A DNA stretch of 6,062 bases from Tannerella sp. (GTDB taxonomy: Bacteria; Bacteroidota; Bacteroidia; Bacteroidales; Tannerellaceae): positions 1 to 6,062 of the forward strand of contig JAIRYY010000013.1 in NCBI GenBank assembly GCA_031267485.1, given 5' to 3'. Position numbers and translations under genes: made by a program. Each line of letters begins with the position of its first letter. Positions within the stretch are counted from its first letter, which is position 1. Below are positions 1-5,944 of this stretch, one piece after another. Under the pieces are notes generated by a model. That model searched no databases, had not been told where the DNA came from, and saw only the letters and a program-made list of their open reading frames with translations.

Positions 1-1511
1 GGCATCCGGAGGTGGTAGGATTTCGGGGGGAACTGGCGCGGCGGGAAGGTGTAGGATTCAATCACGCTGATGCTGCCTCCGGCGTGCATGAAATGTTCGC
101 GGAAGATGTCCCAGGCGCCATGCATGGCGTTGAGGTAACAGGCGTCGCCGGTGGCCATGTACATGTCCATGTAGGCGTTGAGCACGATGATGAGGTAGCT
201 GTGCACGCGCTCGTACTGATACTGCCAGATGGCCGACGGGTCGCGGGCGGTAAGCTGTTCGAGCCAGAAGTTGAGCTGGAAGTAGCGCTGCAGCGCCTGG
301 ATGTCGCCCGGTACGCCGACATTGGTATCGAGGTAGGTGCGCGAGTTGGCGACCATGCCCTGGTTGCCAATGGGGACGCGCATCAGCATCTCCGGCAGGT
401 ACGGGCAGTGGTTGAACCAGTCGCCCCCGCGGCGCAGCAGCGGCCAGGCTTTCGGATTCCCCGCGATGCCGGCCTCGACAAGTCCCTGCGACAGCCAGCC
501 GCGGGCGTAGGCATTGGTCTGGCCCTGCAGTACGGTACGTTCGGGATAGCCGTAGATATACCCTTCGGACGTGGCGCACGTTTCGATGTAATCAATCAGT
601 TCGTTCATGCGGGCGCGCAGTTCGGCGTCCTCGTCCCAGCGCAGCGTGTTGCCTGCGCCCATCAGGAAGCGTCCGGCGATGGAACCGCCCAGGCCGCGTG
701 TGAACCAGATGCTGGGACCTTCAAACTTTCCCGCTTCCAGGTTGGCGCGTTCGAGGAAATTGTGCGCCATGTCGTGCACGCTGAACGAGTTCAACAGGTA
801 ATGGATGTTTTTGTCGAACGTTTGGCGGAACAGTCCGCCGACGGTGATTCCGCCGCGCGGTGTGCTCAGCGGGGCTTTTACGGGTTTCCACGTCTCCGGC
901 GCGGTGACCTGTTCGGGGTGGTCGAACCACACGTTTTCGCCGGCGGGACGTGGCGGACGCAGCAGGTAATGCTGTCCGAGATTGCCCTTTTCGGAATCGG
1001 AAAGGGTTTTGCCTTCGGCGACGTCGCGTCCGCCGGAGATTACTTCAAAACGCCAGAGCTCGAATATCTCCGGCCGGACGACCGTGAGCCTCACGTAACG
1101 CGCCTGCACGGGCTGTGGCAGCCGCCAGGTTTTTATTTCCAGCGGGTAACCAATGAAATCGAGCTTTGTCTGATCCGTCACCGTATGACTGTCGGCAAAC
1201 GTGGCATCGCCGGAGACGTCGATACGGAAACGGCAGGGAAAGTTGTGGGAATGGGCGCCAATATCGCCCGTGTCCTGGAAATAGGGATAGAGTTTCACCG
1301 CTTCGACGGGGTACGTGCCGCCGAGATCAATCTGTACCCAGTTCGGCCTGTTAGTCCTCGACGAATCCGAGATGTACGGAATGGGCGACCCCACGCACAT
1401 GGCGACCCGTTCGATGCCCATAGGCCCCCCGTCGAGGTCGGCAACCTGCGCCGTGATTCCCGCAGGCCGCATCAGCAGCAGCGCTGCAATGACTGATAAA
1501 ATTGCTTTCAT
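1..1511 (-). CDS. Secreted GH127-like (DUF1680) glycoside hydrolase with N-terminal F5/8 domain, C-terminus cut by window edge
   Basis: The minus-strand frame starting with the ATG at 1511-1509 stays open for 503 codons to the window edge. Residues 1-21 form a signal peptide: MKAIL start, hydrophobic core, cleavage likely at ITA|QV. Residues 30-160 resemble an F5/8 type C (discoidin) domain, with NWVQIDLGG at 57-65, ARYVRLTV at 137-144 and a closing FELWRFEV at 150-157. From about 225 an alpha-helical region begins, with GGLFRQTFDKNIHYLL, GGSIAGRFLMGAGNTLRW (275-292), DGYI-like SEGYIYGYPE (315-324), HCPYLPEMLM (368-377) and DPSAIWQY (424-431). This pattern matches my memory of GH127/DUF1680 proteins, which include beta-L-arabinofuranosidases. 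In that family the zinc-bound catalytic Glu and Cys residues lie further along the barrel, so they probably fall outside the window and activity cannot be judged. The likely role is periplasmic or surface cleavage of arabinose-containing glycan. A 759-bp gap separates it from the upstream protease gene, so it probably has its own promoter. The substrate and the exact GH family (127 or a relative such as 146) are inference. Confidence 0.75.
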   Translation of the reverse strand, partial: MKAILSVIAALLLMRPAGITAQVADLDGGPMGIERVAMCVGSPIPYISDSSRTNRPNWVQIDLGGTYPVEAVKLYPYFQDTGDIGAHSHNFPCRFRIDVSGDATFADSHTVTDQTKLDFIGYPLEIKTWRLPQPVQARYVRLTVVRPEIFELWRFEVISGGRDVAEGKTLSDSEKGNLGQHYLLRPPRPAGENVWFDHPEQVTAPETWKPVKAPLSTPRGGITVGGLFRQTFDKNIHYLLNSFSVHDMAHNFLERANLEAGKFEGPSIWFTRGLGGSIAGRFLMGAGNTLRWDEDAELRARMNELIDYIETCATSEGYIYGYPERTVLQGQTNAYARGWLSQGLVEAGIAGNPKAWPLLRRGGDWFNHCPYLPEMLMRVPIGNQGMVANSRTYLDTNVGVPGDIQALQRYFQLNFWLEQLTARDPSAIWQYQYERVHSYLIIVLNAYMDMYMATGDACYLNAMHGAWDIFREHFMHAGGSISVIESYTFPPRQFPPKSYHLRM

Positions 1512-1525
1512 TTTAATTGATGTAA

Positions 1526-1564
1526 ATTAGTGATTAGTGAATTAATGATTAGTGATTAGTGAAT
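1526..1564. repeat. 17-bp direct repeat in the hydrolase leader
   Basis: ATTAGTGATTAGTGAAT occurs at 1526-1542 and again, without mismatch, at 1548-1564, a 22-bp offset. Each copy itself contains the 7-bp period AGTGATT. The repeat lies 15 bases upstream of the hydrolase start codon, so it probably falls in the untranslated leader or core promoter. Slippage of such a simple repeat could change leader length. A regulatory role is only inferred. Confidence 0.8.
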
Positions 1565-1594
1565 ATTATACCTGTATAAGGAACCATTGTGCAA
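1565..1594 (-). promoter_or_regulatory. Possible promoter for the hydrolase gene
   Basis: On the minus strand TTGCAC (1594-1589) is followed after 18 bases by a perfect TATAAT (1570-1565), about 54 bases upstream of the start codon. This fits the general sigma-70 consensus. It does not fit the TAnnTTTG minus-7 element usual in Bacteroidota, and I found no such element closer by. If the host is of that phylum, the match could be chance in AT-rich sequence. Confidence 0.3.
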
Positions 1595-1605
1595 AGGGTC
1601 TATTC

Positions 1606-1679
1606 CTCCGTCGTTGCGGGGGAACGACGCTATCCGGGTTACGCCTGTGCCTGGATTGCGTCGCTCCGCTTACTGGCGA
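1606..1679 (-). repeat. Degenerate palindromic repeat, copy A
   Basis: This is a decayed inverted repeat with arms around 1608-1637 and 1650-1679. Its minus strand reads like the common bacterial element containing AGCGACGCAATCCAGG. It shares 18 bases exactly with copy B at 2137-2212: positions 1642-1659 here are the reverse complement of 2159-2176 there. The shared part includes the asymmetric loop (CACAGGCG), so the two copies have defined and opposite orientations. The other arm (1608-1637) has several mismatches. Confidence 0.65.
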
Positions 1680-1741
1680 AAAATAGAGCCGCTTATTATC
1701 GGCATATTAACGAGCCGTTTTTTTCGTCTTTTCCCTCTTTT

Positions 1742-1758
1742 CCCCGGCGATGCCGGGG
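1742..1758. other. Small GC-rich hairpin
   Basis: CCCCGGC, GAT, GCCGGGG forms a perfect 7-bp stem with a 3-base loop. A pyrimidine-rich tract containing T runs (about 1718-1741) precedes it on the plus strand. On the minus strand the hairpin is followed by A-rich sequence, so neither strand shows the stem-then-T-run order of an intrinsic terminator. It may be part of another dispersed non-coding repeat. Confidence 0.5.
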
Positions 1759-1850
1759 TGGGGTCTCGCCATACCATAATCTCTGACCGCACGAATACAG
1801 ACCGGAAAACGTTTCTTCGCGGGAGGTTCGCTTCATACCTTTCCTCCACG

Positions 1851-2096
1851 CAACTTGCAGGAAAGGATTTACCGGGGGTAACAGGCCCCATGCAACTTGC
1901 GGGAAGGTATTTGCCGGGGGTAACAGGCTTCCTGCAACTTGCGGGAAGGGATTTACCGGGGGTAACAGGCTTCATGCAACTTGCAGGAAGGTATTTACCG
2001 GGGGTAACAGGCTTCATGCAACTTGCAGGAAGGGATTTACCGGGGGTAACAGGCTCCATGCAAGCTGCGGGAAGGCATCTTCTGTTATACTTCATG
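1851..2096. repeat. 42-bp tandem repeat array, five units plus a decayed sixth
   Basis: Five head-to-tail units of exactly 42 bp start at 1851, 1893, 1935, 1977 and 2019. A sixth (2061-2096) has lost about 6 bases and most of its second half. A unit runs from CAACTTGC through GGAAGG and TTACCGGGGGTAACAGG to TTCATG, and differs from its neighbours by only a few substitutions. There are no unique spacers, so this is not a CRISPR array. Each unit holds two odd-symmetric dyads: TGCAA-C-TTGCA (inner nine bases intact in units 1-5) and TTACC-GGG-GGTAA (intact in units 1, 3, 4, 5; one mismatch in unit 2). Their centres lie 21 bp apart, for example 1854 and 1875, or 1980 and 2001. Because 42 is divisible by three and the unit lacks stops, both strands stay open. 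I favour a non-coding minisatellite or a protein-binding array over a peptide repeat. Confidence 0.9.
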
Positions 2097-2136
2097 CGGC
2101 ATGGTTATGTGCATTGCTATTCATCGCAGTCTCCCT

Positions 2137-2212
2137 TCCCGTCATTGCGAGGAACGAAGCAATCCAGGCACAGGCGACAACCTGGATTGCTTCCTTCGTC
2201 GCAATGACGGGA
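2137..2212 (+). repeat. Palindromic REP/MITE-like repeat, copy B
   Basis: Arms 2137-2168 and 2181-2212 are inverted copies matching at 30 of 32 positions around a 12-base loop. The sequence begins TCCCGTCATTGCGA and runs through GAAGCAATCCAGG. This is the widely scattered non-coding element whose translation gives spurious peptides such as VIARNEAIQ and WIASFVAMT, both visible here. It starts about 58 bases past the protease stop codon, and in RNA it would form a long stable hairpin that could protect or end that transcript. No T run follows on the minus strand, so it is not a standard terminator. Confidence 0.85.
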
Positions 2213-2234
2213 GAAATACAATGCACAAAAATAT

Positions 2235-2258
2235 CCTGCGGGGCCAACGCCTGCGGGG
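2235..2258. repeat. 9-bp direct repeat next to the protease stop
   Basis: CCTGCGGGG occurs at 2235-2243 and 2250-2258, and the second copy continues into TAACAAGCC. That continuation resembles the GGGGGTAACAGGC stretch of the 42-bp units about 200 bp away, so it could be a remnant of the same repeat. The match is short and this origin is uncertain. Confidence 0.45.
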
Positions 2259-2270
2259 TAACAAGCCCGG

Positions 2271-5200
2271 TCATTTGTTCCACACGCGCGGGGCGGGGGT
2301 TTTGGGCAGGGGCTTGCGGGTCTTCAGGTCTTTCATGACCTCTTCGATTGCACGGTCAAGCTGCTGGTCTTCGCCGTTCCACTCCCTTACCGGGTCGTTA
2401 TCTATCTCTATGTCGGGGTCTACTCCGTGGTTTTCGATGATCCATTCGCCGTCCATGTTATAGCTCGTGAAGAACGGAACGCGGATGTCCGTTCCGTCGA
2501 TAAAGGGCAGCGAACTGCTGATGCCGACGATTCCGCCCCAGGTACGGGCGCCTATCAGTTTGCCGAGGCCAAGCGCGCGAAAACCCCAGGGGAACAGGTC
2601 GCCGTCGGAGGCGGAATATTTGTTGACGAGGCATACTTTCGGGCCGACCTGCACGGCGTCGGGAATCGTACCGTTGCGCGTGCTTCCGCGATACATCGTC
2701 ATGCGGTAAGGTTCGCGGGCAAGGCGTTCGAGTATCATCGGGGAGACGTTGCCGCCTCCGTTGGCGCGGTCGTCGATAATCAGACCCTCCCTGTCAAGCT
2801 GAGGGTAGAAGTAGCGCGCAAACTCATTCAGGCCCTCCGCGCCCATGTCGGGGATATAAATATAGCCTATCTTGCCGTTCGAGGCTTTGTCTACCTTTTC
2901 GATGTTATCCTTTACCCACTGGTGGTGAATCAGCGAATATTCCTCGTCGAGAGGGAGGATGACGACCGTTCTGGCTCCGTTCAGCGAGGCGGCGCTGTTG
3001 AGCGAAAGCTCCGTCGGGACATTCGCCTTTCCGGCAAGCAGGGCGTACAGGTCATTCACGCTGTTTGCCGGGATACCGTCGACGGCAACAATAAAATCGC
3101 CCGCTTTCGCATCAATGCCCGGCTCCGTCAGCGGCGAACGCAGCGACTGGCTCCAGGTCTCGCCCCGGTAAATCTTTTCCAGGCGGAAGAATCCGCTCGC
3201 GTCGCGCGACACCGCAGCCCCCAGGAGGCCTGTCTTTATGCGCGCCGGACGTTCCATCTCGCCGGTGGAGATATAGGCATGACCGCAATTAAGCTCGCCA
3301 ATCATCTCGCCAATCACGTAATTGAGGTCGAGGCGGTTTTTTATGTACGGGACAAGCGCGGCGTACTTCTCCCTCATTGCCTTCCAGTCCACGCCATGCA
3401 TGTTTTCAACATAAAAGCCGTCGCGGAACACGCGCCATGCCTCGTCGAAAATCTGCGCCCATTCCTGCGGATAGTCCGTTTTAATCTTCATACCGGCCAG
3501 GCTGACGGCCCGGTCAAGGTTCGCCCTGCCGGAGGGTATGTCGGTCACATACACCTGTCCGCCCTTGAAGAATCCGGCTTTTTTGCCTCCCGGTTCCACC
3601 CACATGCGGGCGCCCTCGGCGACGGGTTCCTCTTTCTTCTTCTCCAGGTCGTAGACGTACGTGGAGCCGTTGCGCACATAATAAACCCGGTTGCCGTCGG
3701 CGTAAAAATTGCCGTAGGAACCCGTACTTGCCGGGATTTTCAGGATGCGGTCGGAAAGGCCGTCGACGTCAATGACTATATCCCTGGCCTTGCCGTCGTC
3801 CTTCTTGTCATCTTTCTTCTTTCCCTCCTCAACTTTCACTTCCACCTTTTTCGCTTCGGCAGCGCCATCGTCCTTTTGAATGAATGGCGACGGAGCGTCT
3901 TTCTTCAGCAGGGCAAAATAGACGCCCGATCCCTGCTGGTAGATGTGATTCCATTCCTTTGAACCATATATGGGATTGAAATCGCGGGAGGAACTGAAAA
4001 TAAGATACTGCCCGTCCGCGCTGAACGCCGGCGAGCCGGAGTTGTACCAGCGGTCGGTGACGGCATATTCTTTCTTTTCCGCAAGATTGTAGACGTATAC
4101 GACGGAAAATTCATTGGACGCCTCGCGCGTGTAGGTCAGCCACTTGCTGTCGGGCGAAAACGTCGCTCCGCGCGGCGCTCCGACGGGATCCTGCACGACG
4201 ACGGTCTTGCTCTTATTCGAGACGTTCAAGAGGACAAGCCGGTTTTTGCGGTCGGCGTAAACGATGTAGCCGCTGTTCGGGCTCCATTCAAACGTGCGGA
4301 TATAAGTATCGTTGTTTTTTGTCAGCGCGACGGCCTCGCCGCCACCGGCAGGCTGTATGTAAAGTTCCGTTTCGCCGGAAACGTCCGAGACATACGCGAC
4401 ATGCCGGCCGTCGGGCGACCAGGCGGCGGAGCGTTCATGAGCGCCGGGCGTGCGCGTCATGTTCTTTGTCACCCCCTGCTCTGCGGGGACGTTGAAAATC
4501 TCGCCGCGCGCCGTAACCGCAACCCGTTTGCCGTCGGGCGAAAGGCTTGCCGCCGTCAGGTATTTGCCGCCGTCCTTCGTCTCGCTGCGGGCATATACAT
4601 TGTCCGACGCAAGGATGATGTTCACCTTTTCCGCTTTCTTCGTCGCCGGATCCAGTTTGTAGATATAGCCGCCGTTCTCGAAGACGATCAGCCGGCCGTT
4701 TGTGCTCGGGAATTTCACGTCATAATCCCTGAAATCCGTAACCTTTGCCGTCGCTTTCGTCACGGTATTGTAAACAAAGACATTCATCCTGCGGTCGCGG
4801 TCGGAAAGGAAATAAATCTCCTCCCCCACCCACATCGGGAAGATGTCCTGGGCATCGTTGTCCGTTATATTTTCGACGCTCTTTTTCGCCTCGTCGTAAA
4901 TCCATACGTCGTCGGCCATGCCGCCACGGTAGTACTTCCAGGTGCGGAACTCGCGCATCACGCGGTTGTAGGCCAGCCTCCGACCGTCGGGCGAATAGCT
5001 GCAGAAGCCGCCTTCCGGCAGGGGAATGGCGCGTGAAAGGCCGCCGTCTTTACCGGCGATGAACAGTCGTCCGTCGAAACCGCTGCTTATGCGGTTGCGG
5101 TAAACGACGCCGTTCCCGTCCACCGTCCAGCACATCACGATGTTATTAGGCCCCATGCGGTCGCCCAGGTCGTCCCGCTGATTCGTTGCGGTATAGGTCA

Positions 5201-5507
5201 GCCGCAGAGGTTCGCCGCCCCCGGACGGGATCGTGTAAACTTCCGTATTGCCGTCGTAATGGCCTGTGAACGCAATCGTCCCGCCGTCGGGCGAGAAGCG
5301 GGGGAACATTTCATATCCGGCATGCGAAGTAAGACGCTTCGCTTCGCCTCCGTTTACCGGAACCTTATACAGGTCGCCGGCACAGGTAAACACTATTTCC
5401 GTTCCGTTTGTTGAAGGAAAACGCAATAACCTCGCTTCATCAGCATGAGCCGTCACGGAGGCGCAAGCCACATACGACAGGCAGCATAAAAAAACTTTCA
5501 GTTTCAT
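2271..5507 (-). CDS. Secreted tricorn-like protease, S41 family, with PDZ domain
   Basis: This complete 1078-residue serine peptidase resembles archaeal tricorn, which degrades oligopeptides, and is of similar length. Residues 1-22 look like a Sec signal peptide cleaved at AHA|DE, so the mature enzyme should act in the periplasm or outside. Residues about 25-300 and 310-680 carry repeated WD40/TolB-like propeller blades, each with an SPDG-type turn (72-75, 172-175, 323-326, 364-367). A charged Lys/Asp/Glu linker at about 545-575 interrupts the second propeller region. The catalytic core starts near WRVFRDGFY (691-699) and has GELNCGHAY (737-745), where His743 matches the tricorn catalytic His. 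A PDZ-like region spans about 755-855 (GDFIVAVDGIPA). Then come NGGG (916-919), YSASDGDLF (964-972) with the probable nucleophile Ser967, and EWIIENHGVDPD (1021-1032) with the probable Glu1025. The residue before His743 is Gly, where archaeal tricorn has Ser745. The start is 12 bases after the preceding gene, with no clear Shine-Dalgarno sequence. Confidence 0.93.
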   Translation of the reverse strand: MKLKVFLCCLSYVACASVTAHADEARLLRFPSTNGTEIVFTCAGDLYKVPVNGGEAKRLTSHAGYEMFPRFSPDGGTIAFTGHYDGNTEVYTIPSGGGEPLRLTYTATNQRDDLGDRMGPNNIVMCWTVDGNGVVYRNRISSGFDGRLFIAGKDGGLSRAIPLPEGGFCSYSPDGRRLAYNRVMREFRTWKYYRGGMADDVWIYDEAKKSVENITDNDAQDIFPMWVGEEIYFLSDRDRRMNVFVYNTVTKATAKVTDFRDYDVKFPSTNGRLIVFENGGYIYKLDPATKKAEKVNIILASDNVYARSETKDGGKYLTAASLSPDGKRVAVTARGEIFNVPAEQGVTKNMTRTPGAHERSAAWSPDGRHVAYVSDVSGETELYIQPAGGGEAVALTKNNDTYIRTFEWSPNSGYIVYADRKNRLVLLNVSNKSKTVVVQDPVGAPRGATFSPDSKWLTYTREASNEFSVVYVYNLAEKKEYAVTDRWYNSGSPAFSADGQYLIFSSSRDFNPIYGSKEWNHIYQQGSGVYFALLKKDAPSPFIQKDDGAAEAKKVEVKVEEGKKKDDKKDDGKARDIVIDVDGLSDRILKIPASTGSYGNFYADGNRVYYVRNGSTYVYDLEKKKEEPVAEGARMWVEPGGKKAGFFKGGQVYVTDIPSGRANLDRAVSLAGMKIKTDYPQEWAQIFDEAWRVFRDGFYVENMHGVDWKAMREKYAALVPYIKNRLDLNYVIGEMIGELNCGHAYISTGEMERPARIKTGLLGAAVSRDASGFFRLEKIYRGETWSQSLRSPLTEPGIDAKAGDFIVAVDGIPANSVNDLYALLAGKANVPTELSLNSAASLNGARTVVILPLDEEYSLIHHQWVKDNIEKVDKASNGKIGYIYIPDMGAEGLNEFARYFYPQLDREGLIIDDRANGGGNVSPMILERLAREPYRMTMYRGSTRNGTIPDAVQVGPKVCLVNKYSASDGDLFPWGFRALGLGKLIGARTWGGIVGISSSLPFIDGTDIRVPFFTSYNMDGEWIIENHGVDPDIEIDNDPVREWNGEDQQLDRAIEEVMKDLKTRKPLPKTPAPRVWNK

Positions 5508-5519
5508 ACTTACATATAT

Positions 5520-5942
5520 TTAATAATCAAATTCAGTCAATATTTTCCGTACATCGTTCATCTTCAGGTTTCGTTCCCAGGAAAAGGTACGGCTGTGGCG
5601 ATCCAGGTATTCAAGCAGGTAAAGCGATTTTTCGAGGAGCATGCATCTTTCGGGAATACTCTTTTTGACAAGCCCGTCCCGGTACAGCAGCTCGGAAAGC
5701 ATCTCCATCCGCGCAAACATATCGCGTTCGCTCCGTCCTTCCTGTTTCAGGTTATCCAGTATAATTTCCTTCTCCGTCCCGTAAAAATGCTCCGCCGGAC
5801 GACGGAAAAACTGCCTGTACATGTCATCGAAACGCTCCTGCATGCGCGACGTATCCGGGTCGTCCAGATTCACCCGTATCAATTTTGCAATCGCATTAAA
5901 AAATTCCTGCAAAATACGCATTATGTAATCACGCTCTATCAT
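5520..5942 (-). CDS. Small helical protein of unknown function, possibly DUF6483-like
   Basis: This is a 140-residue protein with no signal peptide or membrane segment, so probably cytoplasmic. It looks almost entirely alpha-helical and is rich in Arg, Glu and Leu. The N-terminus ERDYIMRILQEFF and the C-terminal part with ELLYRDGLV (84-92), LLEKSLYLLEYLD (102-114) and SRTFSWER (117-124) recall proteins labelled DUF6483, which look like degenerate helical repeats. That link is from memory and unproven. I chose the first ATG (5942) over the one at codon 8 because DYIMR appears to belong to the conserved N-terminus. It begins two bases after the nadA stop and ends 12 bases before the protease start, so co-transcription and perhaps translational coupling with nadA are likely. 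No catalytic motif is visible and I assign no function. Confidence 0.8.
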   Translation of the reverse strand: MIERDYIMRILQEFFNAIAKLIRVNLDDPDTSRMQERFDDMYRQFFRRPAEHFYGTEKEIILDNLKQEGRSERDMFARMEMLSELLYRDGLVKKSIPERCMLLEKSLYLLEYLDRHSRTFSWERNLKMNDVRKILTEFDY

Positions 5943-5944
5943 TA

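Larger units (their letters stand above)
1512..2270. other. Repeat-rich non-coding gap between two minus-strand genes
   Basis: This 759-base stretch holds no gene I can support. In order it contains an AT-rich leader with a 17-bp direct repeat, a degenerate palindromic repeat, a small GC-rich hairpin, a 42-bp tandem array, a well-preserved palindromic repeat in the opposite orientation and a 9-bp direct repeat. Open frames on both strands here (1587-2207 plus, 1670-2095 minus, 2092-2283 minus) are made almost entirely of these repeats and have no recognisable domain. The region serves as the 3' flank of the protease gene and the 5' flank of the hydrolase gene. Confidence 0.8.

Noticed and set aside
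12..1496. Long plus-strand open frame of 494 codons
   Set aside because: It is antisense to the hydrolase gene, has no signal peptide or domain motif, and its composition is typical of a reverse-strand shadow in GC-rich coding DNA.
1742..1758. Intrinsic terminator
   Set aside because: The stem is strong, but the T-rich tract precedes it on the plus strand and A-rich sequence follows it on the minus strand, so no stem-then-T-run order exists in either direction.
1670..2095. Minus-strand open frame of 141 codons with MKPVTPGK repeats
   Set aside because: It is a translation of the 42-bp tandem array plus the GC hairpin region. The opposite strand is open as well, and it has no leader, domain or coding signature.
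1851..2096. CRISPR array
   Set aside because: The units are contiguous 42-bp copies without unique spacers, and there are no cas genes in the window.
2092..2283. Minus-strand open frame of 63 codons across copy B
   Set aside because: Its peptide (VIATKEAIQ, WIASFLAMTG) is the known spurious translation of this palindromic repeat type, and it overlaps the end of the protease gene.
2427..3962. Plus-strand open frame of 511 codons
   Set aside because: It lies wholly opposite the tricorn-like protease, whose motifs and length are convincing, and has no recognisable domain of its own.
5461..5507. Lipoprotein signal peptide on the protease
   Set aside because: Cys15 is preceded by YVA, which lacks the usual Leu at the minus-3 position of a lipobox, while AHA|DE at 20-24 is a good type I cleavage site.
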